11,206 nt of DNA. Source: an uncultured Caldimonas sp. GTDB taxonomy: Bacteria > Pseudomonadota > Gammaproteobacteria > Burkholderiales > Burkholderiaceae. The stretch lies in the NCBI RefSeq assembly GCF_946480305.1, contig NZ_CAMLJQ010000075.1, forward strand, positions 1-11,206, written 5' to 3'. This document shows, in pieces, positions 5,609 through 11,206 of this stretch (position 1 is its first letter; each line of letters starts with the position of its first letter). Position numbers and translations under genes: made by a program. The notes under the pieces are model-generated. The model was not told the origin of the DNA, did no database searches, and worked only from the letters and a program-made list of their open reading frames with translations.

Positions 5609-6418
5609 TCACATCGCCCGGAACAGATGCGCGTACATGCGGCTGACGTTCAGCCGTTCGGGCCGGCCTCTCAGCGAAAGATGCAACTTGCCGGCTTCAT
5701 CGCGCACCGCGGTGTCGATGGCCGAAGCGCGCACCACCACGCTGCGATGCACCTGCCAGAACTGCTGCGCGTCGAGTTGCGGCACCAGCTCGCGCAGCGA
5801 CGTGCGGATCAGGTACTCGCGCTGTGCGGTCAACACCCGCACGTACTTGTCGGCGGCCTCGAAGTACACCACGTCCGTCACGGGCACCATGTGGATCGCG
5901 TTGCCGACGCTGGCCTGGATGACGCCGAGTGGTGCACCGGCCGGCGCTGCGGAACTGGGCGCCTGCAGCAAGGAGCGCAACTGGGCCACGGCGGCGTCGA
6001 GCGTGGTGCCGTTGCCCGTGCGCCGGGACAGCAGGCCTTGCAGGCGTGCGCAGGTCTGTTCCAGGCGGGCGGGCTCCACCGGCTTCAGCACGTAGTCCAC
6101 CGCGGCGGCCTGGAAGGCCTGCACCGCGTACTGCTCGTAGGCGGTCACGAACACGATCAACGGGAAGGGGGCGCCACCGCTGCCTTCGTCGGGCCAGTCT
6201 TCCGCGAGTGCCTGCGCGGCCTCCACGCCATTCTGGCCGGGCATGCGGATGTCGAAGAAGCAGACATCCGGCTTCAGCGCCAGCGCCTGCTCGACGGCGG
6301 CGCCACCGTTCCCCACGGTGGCGAGCACCTGCAGCCCGGGCCACAGGCGTTGCAGTTCGGCGCGCAGGGCCTGTGCAAGCAGGGGTTCGTCTTCGGCGAT
6401 GAGGGCGGTGGCGTTCAT
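5609..6418 (-). CDS. LytTR-family DNA-binding response regulator
   Basis: A 269-residue two-component regulator. The receiver domain (about 3-125) has the acidic pair D10/E11, the phosphoacceptor D56 in DVCFFDIRMPG, T92 in VFVTAYEQYAVQAF and K112 in VDYVLKPVEPARL. After a linker rich in Ala/Ser comes a LytTR domain (about 165-265) with VVYFEAADKYVRVLTAQREY, LIRTSLRELVPQL, FWQVHRSVVVR and LHLSLRGRPERLNVSRMY, all typical of AlgR/LytR/YehT-like proteins. These bind direct repeats in promoters. The gene begins 9 bp after the carotenoid oxygenase stop codon, without a strong ribosome binding site, so it is probably co-transcribed and translationally coupled. Its likely kinase is the LytS-type protein ending at 8526, separated from it by the DUF2141 and oxygenase genes. 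Confidence 0.93.
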   Translation of the reverse strand: MNATALIAEDEPLLAQALRAELQRLWPGLQVLATVGNGGAAVEQALALKPDVCFFDIRMPGQNGVEAAQALAEDWPDEGSGGAPFPLIVFVTAYEQYAVQAFQAAAVDYVLKPVEPARLEQTCARLQGLLSRRTGNGTTLDAAVAQLRSLLQAPSSAAPAGAPLGVIQASVGNAIHMVPVTDVVYFEAADKYVRVLTAQREYLIRTSLRELVPQLDAQQFWQVHRSVVVRASAIDTAVRDEAGKLHLSLRGRPERLNVSRMYAHLFRAM

Positions 6419-6427
6419 GGCGGTAAG

Positions 6428-7939
6428 TCAGGCAGGGACGAAGGTGGCGTGCAGGCCGAGCGGCATTGCGCGCGGCATTGTCGCCTGCAATACCGGGCCG
6501 GCCGAGAGCCGCTCGGCGTCGAACGCGTTCAGCATCATGGCGCCGCGCTTCACGTCGTAGCCGGTGCCGAGCAGCCAGCCTTCGCCTTCGCGACGGCGTC
6601 CACGCGGGGTCGGCACGAAGATGTGCTCTTCCAGCATCTGCTGCCCGTCGAAGGTGTAGCGGTCGACGGTGCCGCGTTCCACATCGATGCGCTGCACCGA
6701 GTCGAACCACGGATGGGCGGCGCCGCCGCTGCGCCCGAGGCAGAACAACTGCCGGTAGCGCTGGCCCAGATGCGACGGGTCCACCCGCGGGAACTCCGCG
6801 GCGGGCGGCAGCACCGACTGGCGGGCGGCACCGGTGGCGAGATCCAGCTCGGCCAGCGCGAGGCGTGGCGGCGCGGTGCGCTGGTATTCCCCGCGCATCA
6901 ACTGAGAAAACTCCCCCACGGCCAGCGAGACATCGTCGAAGCGCATGTAGCCCACGTGCACCCGCCCGCGTTCTTCCCAGGCATTGGCTGTGTGGAAGAC
7001 GAACCCGGTCGGCAGCTCGAACCAGCGGTGCCGCGAGAGGTCGTTCTTGTCCACGACCAGCACGCGCAACGGCTGCTTCGCGTGCCAGACATGGCTGGCC
7101 AGGAAGGTGGCGCCGCTGCGGCGCCGTTCGCCGTCGAACACGAAAGGCGGCAGCAGGAACACCAGCTTGCTGGCCGTGACGGCGAAGTCGTGCACCATCG
7201 CGGCCGCCGGCAGCGGCATCGTGTGCGCCTGCTCCAGCCGCCCCGAGGCACCGAGCCGGTAGATCGACAGCATGCCCTGCATGGCCGAGACGCCAAAGTT
7301 CCACATCGTGCCGTCCGCCTCCACCTTCGGGTGGGCCGAGAAAGGCATGCCGGCGTATTCGTCGTTCAAGGTCTTGAGGCCCAGCGTATCCAGCGTGTCG
7401 GCATCGATGCGCGTCGCCGAGCCTCCCTCCCACAGCGCGAGCAGGTCACCGCCATGGTGGACGACGCTCGTGTTGGCCACGTTGACGCTGTCAGGCGAGC
7501 TCGGTTCCTCCGCACCGGGTGGCGTCGTGCCGAACGCACTGCGCGTGAAGCGCCCGGCCTGGCTTTCGGCGAGGAACTTCTCGGTGCGGACGAAGCGCGC
7601 GTGGTGCGTGATGCCGCGCTCGCTGATACGGTACTGCTGCACCATGCCGTCGCCGTCGAACCAGTGGCGGTAGCGCACGCCGCCAAGCTCATGGCGGGCC
7701 GGGCCGTTGCGATAGAAGCTGCCGTGCAGCGCTTGCGGGATGCGACCGTGCAGCAGCGTGAGCGGCATCGGCTCCACATCGGACGTGAGGCTGGCAAAGG
7801 GGCGCAGCCAGGCAGCGCCTGCGGCGCGCTCGGCAAATTCGGTGGCCCACGCGTCGCCCGCGTGCGCGCGCGACGGGGACGGGAGCAACGGCAGGGTGGC
7901 GCTGCCGAGAGCGCCCTGGAGGAAGCGGCGGCGGTCCAT
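6428..7939 (-). CDS. Carotenoid oxygenase (RPE65/CCD family) with Tat-like leader
   Basis: A 503-residue protein. The ATG at 7939 has GAGGAG 6 nt upstream and fits a leader; the longer open frame to 8038 only overlaps the DUF2141 gene. Family: non-heme Fe(II) dioxygenases that cleave conjugated double bonds of carotenoids or apocarotenoids (some act on stilbenes), built as a seven-bladed propeller. The four iron ligands expected for the family are visible: H203 (SAHPK), H250 (MVHDFAVT), H316 (GFVFHTANAWEE) and H497 (LHATF). FYRNGP (75-80) and HWFDGDGMV (92-100) are further family signatures. The terminal motif is HATF instead of the usual HGTF/HGTW. The N-terminus DRRRFLQG with a hydrophobic stretch and cleavage near RAHA|GD resembles a twin-arginine signal, which would suit export of a metal-loaded enzyme. 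The gene lies 10 bp after the DUF2141 gene. Substrate unknown. Confidence 0.92.
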   Translation of the reverse strand: MDRRRFLQGALGSATLPLLPSPSRAHAGDAWATEFAERAAGAAWLRPFASLTSDVEPMPLTLLHGRIPQALHGSFYRNGPARHELGGVRYRHWFDGDGMVQQYRISERGITHHARFVRTEKFLAESQAGRFTRSAFGTTPPGAEEPSSPDSVNVANTSVVHHGGDLLALWEGGSATRIDADTLDTLGLKTLNDEYAGMPFSAHPKVEADGTMWNFGVSAMQGMLSIYRLGASGRLEQAHTMPLPAAAMVHDFAVTASKLVFLLPPFVFDGERRRSGATFLASHVWHAKQPLRVLVVDKNDLSRHRWFELPTGFVFHTANAWEERGRVHVGYMRFDDVSLAVGEFSQLMRGEYQRTAPPRLALAELDLATGAARQSVLPPAAEFPRVDPSHLGQRYRQLFCLGRSGGAAHPWFDSVQRIDVERGTVDRYTFDGQQMLEEHIFVPTPRGRRREGEGWLLGTGYDVKRGAMMLNAFDAERLSAGPVLQATMPRAMPLGLHATFVPA

Positions 7940-7949
7940 GACTCGCTCC

Positions 7950-8372
7950 TCAGTACAGCGTGACGACCAGCTTCGTGTCTTGCTGCAGCTCGACGGCCGC
8001 GTCCGCGAAGCTCGGCGGGCCCATGCGGCCGCGTGCATCCTTCGTGAAGCCGACCCGTTCGCGCGGGATGCCCATCATGTTCTTGTCGAGCTGGCCGTTG
8101 CCGTTCTCGTCGTGGAACATCGTCACGGCGTAGCGGCCGGCAGGCAGGCCGCTGTAGACCACGGTCACGCGATCACCGTTCATGTTGACGCGCTGGGATG
8201 CGGAGGCCGCTTCCGCTTTCATCCAGCCGGCTTCTGCCGCATGCAATGACGTGTACAGCGCGCCGGCCTGCACCTTGGCATTGACGACTTCGATGGTCAG
8301 GTCGAGCGCCTGGGCGGACGGGGCCAGAGTGGCCGCCGCGACGGCGGCTGCGAGCAGGTGGTGTTTGATCAT
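7950..8372 (-). CDS. DUF2141 domain-containing secreted protein
   Basis: A 140-residue protein. The ATG at 8372 has AGGAG 7 nt upstream. Residues 1-22 are a Sec signal peptide (cleavage SAQA|LD). The mature part has the DUF2141 hallmarks: DLTIEVVNAKVQAGALYTSL near the start, then GLPAGRYAVTMFHDENGNGQ with LD after it (through residue 96), MGIPRERVGFT (100-110) and PPSFADAAVEL. The DENGNGQLD segment resembles a calcium-binding-like loop. Family function is undefined; the fold is probably a small beta-sandwich. It is the first gene of a compact minus-strand unit, DUF2141 - carotenoid oxygenase - LytTR regulator, with gaps of about 10 bp. Conserved pairing with the oxygenase would imply a role in handling its hydrophobic substrate or product; that is inference. 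Confidence 0.9.
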   Translation of the reverse strand: MIKHHLLAAAVAAATLAPSAQALDLTIEVVNAKVQAGALYTSLHAAEAGWMKAEAASASQRVNMNGDRVTVVYSGLPAGRYAVTMFHDENGNGQLDKNMMGIPRERVGFTKDARGRMGPPSFADAAVELQQDTKLVVTLY

Positions 8373-8391
8373 GGGGTTCTCCTGTGGAAGG

Positions 8392-8443
8392 CGGTGCCAC
8401 GTGCACCGTGGGAGAACTTTCTCGCAGCGCTGCGGCCCGGGCC
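8392..8443. promoter_or_regulatory. Dense dyad cluster upstream of the DUF2141 gene
   Basis: Four symmetric elements lie in 52 bp: CGGTGC/GCACCG (8392-8408, 5-nt loop), GAGAA/TTCTC (8412-8423, 2-nt centre), the perfect 12-mer CGCAGCGCTGCG (8423-8434) and the perfect 10-mer GGCCCGGGCC (8434-8443). They occupy the gap between the kinase stop codon and the DUF2141 start and could mark an operator/promoter region for the oxygenase unit. High GC raises the chance of fortuitous palindromes, and no -10/-35 pair is clear. Confidence 0.38.
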
Positions 8444-8453
8444 ACCGGCTTGC

Positions 8454-8462
8454 GACGAACCG
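8454..8462 (-). promoter_or_regulatory. AlgR/LytTR-like half-site
   Basis: On the minus strand the sequence CGGTTCGTC matches 8 of 9 positions of the published AlgR site CCGTTCGTC (AlgR is a LytTR-domain regulator). It lies 82 bp upstream of the DUF2141 start, a reasonable activator position. A second site at the usual 21-22 bp spacing of LytTR direct repeats is not obvious, so this is a weak call. Confidence 0.28.
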
Positions 8463-8525
8463 CCAGGATCGAGGCGCGAAATGCGGCTGGGTGCGGCGAG
8501 GCGAGGTGGCCGGTTCAGGGTCCGT

Positions 8526-9602
8526 TCACACCACCGGGGCCTGCACGAGCGGCAGCGTGACGACCACCAGGGTGCCCCCTTGCTCGTCGGGTGCGGGGCC
8601 GATCGTCAGTGCTGCACGGTCGCCATAGACCGTGGCGAGGCGCTTGCGCACCTGGTCCAGCCCGAAGCTGGTGCCGTCCTGCGCGGCGGCGGCGGACAGG
8701 CCGACGCCCGTGTCACGCACCTCGAGCCGCAACTGTTGGGCATCGAGGCGGGCCGACACCTCCACGCGGCCTCCTTCCACACTGGGTTCCAGGCCGTGCT
8801 TGATCGCGTTCTCGACCAGCGGCTGCAGCAGCAGTGGCGGCACCGGGTGATCGGCCAGGGCATCGGGCAGGTCAAGCTGAGTGGCGAGGCGCTCACCCAT
8901 GCGGATGTGCATCAGCTCCAGGTAGTCGGCCAGGCGGGCGAATTCGAGGCGCAGCGGGTGCGCGTCGGTGCGGGAGGCATTCAGCGTGGCGCGCAGGAAG
9001 GCGATCATGCGATCGAGCATGGCCTGCGCCCGCGGCGGGTCGACGGCGATCAGCGCGCGCAGGTTGGCCAGCGTGTTGAACAGCATGTGCGGTTCGAGCT
9101 GCGATTCGAGCAGCTTGAGCTGGTTCTCGGCCGCGAGCCGGCGGGCGGCTTCGGCGTCGGCCCGGTGGTGGGCCAGCGCACCGAGCGAGTAGAAGATGTA
9201 GGAGAACGCAGCCCCCACCATCAAGCTCCCCAGCGTGATCGACAGGAAGGCTTCGGGTGCATGCGACATGAGCGCCCACGTCGATTTGCCGGAGTAGGCG
9301 TCGCCGATCGCGGTGCCGACGAGATAGCCGACCACGATGCCGAACAGCACGAACGGAATCTTCTTCCACCCTTGCGGGAACTTGTACGGCGCCTGACGGG
9401 CCCCGAACACGAACCGGCCCACATCGATCATCAGCCAGCTGCTCAGGGCGATGGCCTGCGAATAGACGAGCTGCACGACCAAGCCGCGCGCGGGGGTGCG
9501 CAGCCACAACATCAACGCGATGCCAGAGGTCACGAAAGCGACGATGGCGCCGCGGCGAAGAATGCCGGGAAGCTCCTGGCGCAGGTCTTGAAGAACAGTC
9601 AC
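8526..9602 (-). CDS. LytS/YehU-type membrane sensor histidine kinase
   Basis: About 358 residues from a GTG at 9602 (VTVLQDLRQEL). The start is uncertain because no Shine-Dalgarno is clear and a TTG at 9620 is also possible. Four membrane helices are predicted, at about 17-35, 41-62, 82-101 and 117-140, with short loops and no large sensor domain. A linker helix leads to the His_kinase domain (PF06580): H172 in ESQLEPHMLFNTLANLRALI is the phosphorylated His, followed by an ATPase domain with N-box LVENAIKHGL (N265), DTGVGL (297-302) and GTSFGLDQVRKRL. Family knowledge: these kinases partner with LytTR regulators. The obvious partner is encoded at 5609-6418, but DUF2141 and a carotenoid oxygenase intervene. 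Sensing is probably within the membrane; the ligand is unknown. Confidence 0.92.
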   Translation of the reverse strand: MTVLQDLRQELPGILRRGAIVAFVTSGIALMLWLRTPARGLVVQLVYSQAIALSSWLMIDVGRFVFGARQAPYKFPQGWKKIPFVLFGIVVGYLVGTAIGDAYSGKSTWALMSHAPEAFLSITLGSLMVGAAFSYIFYSLGALAHHRADAEAARRLAAENQLKLLESQLEPHMLFNTLANLRALIAVDPPRAQAMLDRMIAFLRATLNASRTDAHPLRLEFARLADYLELMHIRMGERLATQLDLPDALADHPVPPLLLQPLVENAIKHGLEPSVEGGRVEVSARLDAQQLRLEVRDTGVGLSAAAAQDGTSFGLDQVRKRLATVYGDRAALTIGPAPDEQGGTLVVVTLPLVQAPVV

Positions 9603-9667
9603 AAGGCAGGTGGATGGCAAGTGGTTCGCAGTGTGCCGAGCCGAAGACGAGGAGGCAACCGTCGGGG

Positions 9668-10078
9668 TCAGACCCATCCCAGGGTCTGGTGCCAGACGAG
9701 CTGCCCGAGGTAGCGATGCGGCATCAGCGTGAAGCTGCCCGCAATGATGCAGCCGCCGACGTACACCGCCCACATCAGCCGCTGGTGGCGTTTGATGTTG
9801 CCCCGCGCAACGTTCCACAACGCGTACCCGATGCCGAGGAACACCAGCAGCACGAGCAGGTGGATGGGTGTGTAGCCGTCGACGTTGACACGTTCGAAGT
9901 TGCGGATGAAAAGACTCGAAATGGCGGTGCCGAACATCAACGTGACCCAGCCGTAGCCGGCGGCGCGGTGCAGGCGGGTGCCCTTGCGCACGGTGAGTGC
10001 GACGGGGCCGAGCAGCAGCGCGCTCAGGGCGAGGAACAGGTGAACGATGATCGCGGGGGACAAGGCGGCGAGCGTCAT
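9668..10078 (-). CDS. DUF2306 integral membrane protein
   Basis: A 136-residue protein starting at the ATG at 10078, with TGGAG 5 nt upstream; another in-frame ATG at 10096 is less well supported. Four membrane helices are predicted at about 6-28, 42-58, 70-90 and 101-119. Conserved-looking charged and polar residues match the DUF2306 family (PF10067): the His in AIIVHLFLALSALLLGP, RKGTRLHRAAGYGW, SSLFIRNF, YTPIHLLVLLVF and NIKRHQRLMWAVYVGG. Function is unknown; the several His residues near membrane edges recall heme- or quinone-interacting proteins, but that is speculation. The gene ends 65 bp before the kinase start on the same strand, so the two may share a transcript. Confidence 0.85.
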   Translation of the reverse strand: MTLAALSPAIIVHLFLALSALLLGPVALTVRKGTRLHRAAGYGWVTLMFGTAISSLFIRNFERVNVDGYTPIHLLVLLVFLGIGYALWNVARGNIKRHQRLMWAVYVGGCIIAGSFTLMPHRYLGQLVWHQTLGWV

Positions 10079-10137
10079 GGCGACTCCAGGGATCATGGGT
10101 GGATCGGATGGAGGCACTGTGCCCGCCGGCAGCATCG

Positions 10138-10178
10138 CACGCCACGCGCATGCGACGGAACGCGCGCAGCGTGGCGTG
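10138..10178. repeat. 10-bp inverted repeat between the HerA-like and DUF2306 genes
   Basis: CACGCCACGC (10138-10147) and GCGTGGCGTG (10169-10178) are perfect complements around a 21-nt loop. The element lies 50 bp beyond the HerA-like stop codon and 60 bp before the DUF2306 start, both on the minus strand. It may act as a terminator-like stem (there is no U-tract) or as an operator for the DUF2306/kinase genes. Confidence 0.42.
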
Positions 10179-10228
10179 AACGACCGGCAGGCGGCGCGAG
10201 CGTCAGTCGGTTCGGCGCGCGTGGGAGT

Positions 10229-11206
10229 TCAGCGCCGTCGGCTGCCGCCGAGGATGCTGCCCAGCACGCCGCGGATGATTTCCCGGCCCACCGTGCTGCC
10301 GATGGTGCGCGCCGCGGACTTTGCCAGGGCGTCGACCACGCCTTCGCGGCGGCCGCCGCGCGGGCCGGTCGAGCCGAACAGCACGTCCGTCCAGCCCCCC
10401 CCGCCAGCGCTGTTGCCAGTGCCTGCGGCGGGCCCGCGCGCCGCCTCGCGCGAGAGCGCGTCGGCCGCTTCGTTCGCTTCCACGGCGCGGGCCTTGAGCT
10501 TTTCGTAGGCCGATTCGCGGTCGACCGTCTTTTCGTACACCCCGGCGACGAGCGACTGCTGCATCAGCGCCTGCCGCTGCTGCGGCGTGATCGGGCCGAT
10601 CTGGCTGCCAGGGGGCAGCACGTAGACGCGCTCGGTGATGGACGGGCGGCCCTTGTCATCGAGGAAGCTGACCAGCGCTTCGCCCACGGCCAGCTCGGTG
10701 ATCGCGGTCTCGATGTCGAGTTTCGGGTTGGCGCGCATCGTGGAGGCGGCCGACTTCACCGCCTTCTGGTCGCGCGGCGTGAAGGCCCGCAGCGCGTGCT
10801 GCACGCGGTTGCCGAGCTGGGCGAGCACCGTGTCGGGCACGTCCAGCGGGTTCTGGGTGACGAAGTACACGCCGACCCCCTTGGAGCGGACCAGCCGCAC
10901 CACCAGTTCGATGCGCTCGACCAGCGCCTTCGGCGCGTCCTTGAACAGCAGGTGGGCCTCGTCGAAGAAGAACACCAGCTTGGGCTTGTCGAGGTCGCCC
11001 ACCTCGGGCAGCGTCTCGAACAGCTCCGACAGCATCCACAGCAGGAAGGTCGCGTACAGGCGCGGCGCGTTCAACAGCTTGTCGGCTGCGAGGATGTTGA
11101 TGACACCCTGGCCACGCTCGGTCTGCAGGAAGTCGCCGATGTTCAGCATCGGCTCGCCGAAGAACCTGTCGCCGCCCTGTTCCTCGATCTGCAGCAGCCC
11201 GCGCTG
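10229..11206 (-). CDS. YjgR/DUF853 HerA-like P-loop ATPase, C-terminal part (partial)
   Basis: The frame is open to the right edge, so the 325 visible residues are the C-terminal part of a protein usually near 500 residues. Upstream of the first internal Met the frame continues as [17 protein letters not shown], which fits the family and rules out a start at 11149. The Walker B segment [13 protein letters not shown] (Asp-Glu at visible residues 82-83) is present, followed by [20 protein letters not shown] and [21 protein letters not shown] (residues 128-148), typical of HerA/FtsK-like ATPases of the DUF853 group. The Walker A motif lies outside the window. The C-terminus has a Gly/Ala/Ser-rich linker and then a hydrophobic, basic end ([15 protein letters not shown]). 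Biological role is poorly defined; E. coli YjgR is the reference member. Confidence 0.9.
   Translation of the reverse strand, partial: QRGLLQIEEQGGDRFFGEPMLNIGDFLQTERGQGVINILAADKLLNAPRLYATFLLWMLSELFETLPEVGDLDKPKLVFFFDEAHLLFKDAPKALVERIELVVRLVRSKGVGVYFVTQNPLDVPDTVLAQLGNRVQHALRAFTPRDQKAVKSAASTMRANPKLDIETAITELAVGEALVSFLDDKGRPSITERVYVLPPGSQIGPITPQQRQALMQQSLVAGVYEKTVDRESAYEKLKARAVEANEAADALSREAARGPAAGTGNSAGGGGWTDVLFGSTGPRGGRREGVVDALAKSAARTIGSTVGREIIRGVLGSILGGSRRR

Noticed and set aside
5540..7963. Very long plus-strand open frame (807 codons) opposite the regulator and oxygenase genes
   Set aside because: It is antisense to two well-recognised genes. Its translation is His/Arg/Gln-rich with no domain pattern, and there is no ribosome binding site; this is a usual artefact of GC-rich codon bias.
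7940..8038. N-terminal extension of the carotenoid oxygenase to 8038
   Set aside because: It overlaps the DUF2141 gene. The ATG at 7939 has a strong ribosome binding site and starts a plausible export signal.
8358..9713. Plus-strand open frame (451 codons) opposite the histidine kinase
   Set aside because: It is antisense to conserved H-box and N-box sequences. The composition (Gln/His/Arg) is typical of a shadow frame.
1..11206. CRISPR arrays, tRNA/rRNA genes, insertion sequences, integrases or att sites
   Set aside because: No regularly spaced repeats, no cloverleaf-like sequences that I could recognise, and no transposase or integrase motifs in any frame. The absence is by eye only.

Overview
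The window is GC-rich, densely packed DNA with no tRNA, rRNA, CRISPR array or insertion sequence that I can see. Several features point to a betaproteobacterium of the order Burkholderiales, perhaps the Rubrivivax/Leptothrix/Methylibium side of it: a GlnRS-like N-terminus, a PEP-CTERM surface protein, a PXPV-repeat His-rich protein, an orphan Leu/Ile/Val-type binding lipoprotein and a YjgR/HerA-like ATPase. The taxonomic call is inference from gene families and composition, not a database match.

Left part (1-3640). The window opens with the first 34 codons of probable glnS on the minus strand, with a recognisable sigma-70 promoter. Divergent from it is a secreted PEP-CTERM protein whose leader carries two strong inverted repeats. 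Next comes an ATGA-overlapping pair, an ECF sigma factor and an RskA-type membrane anti-sigma factor, followed by an exported TPR protein with a repeat-rich upstream region. Last is an exported PXPV/His-rich small protein, preceded by three 10-bp-phased direct repeats that match the CpxR-box consensus. This stretch reads as an envelope-oriented gene set: one regulator pair surrounded by exported products.

Middle (3640-5610). A 14-bp perfect hairpin separates the PXPV gene from a convergent small 2TM-domain membrane protein. A classic terminator then ends a periplasmic binding lipoprotein of the branched-chain amino acid type, which has no permease or ATPase gene beside it.

Right part (5609-10078). 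All genes are on the minus strand. In transcription order they are a DUF2306 membrane protein, a LytS/YehU-type membrane histidine kinase, a 153-bp gap full of dyads, a secreted DUF2141 protein, a carotenoid oxygenase with a Tat-like leader, and a LytTR response regulator. Kinase and regulator, which normally sit side by side, here bracket the DUF2141/carotenoid oxygenase pair. This is the most system-like arrangement in the window, and it suggests a two-component circuit tied to extracytoplasmic (apo)carotenoid cleavage.

Right edge (10229-11206). This holds the C-terminal two thirds of a YjgR/DUF853 HerA-like ATPase, cut by the window boundary.

Starts were reassigned from the longest open frames to ATGs with ribosome binding sites where the sequence supports it: PEP-CTERM, anti-sigma, TPR, PXPV, 2TM, carotenoid oxygenase and DUF2306.
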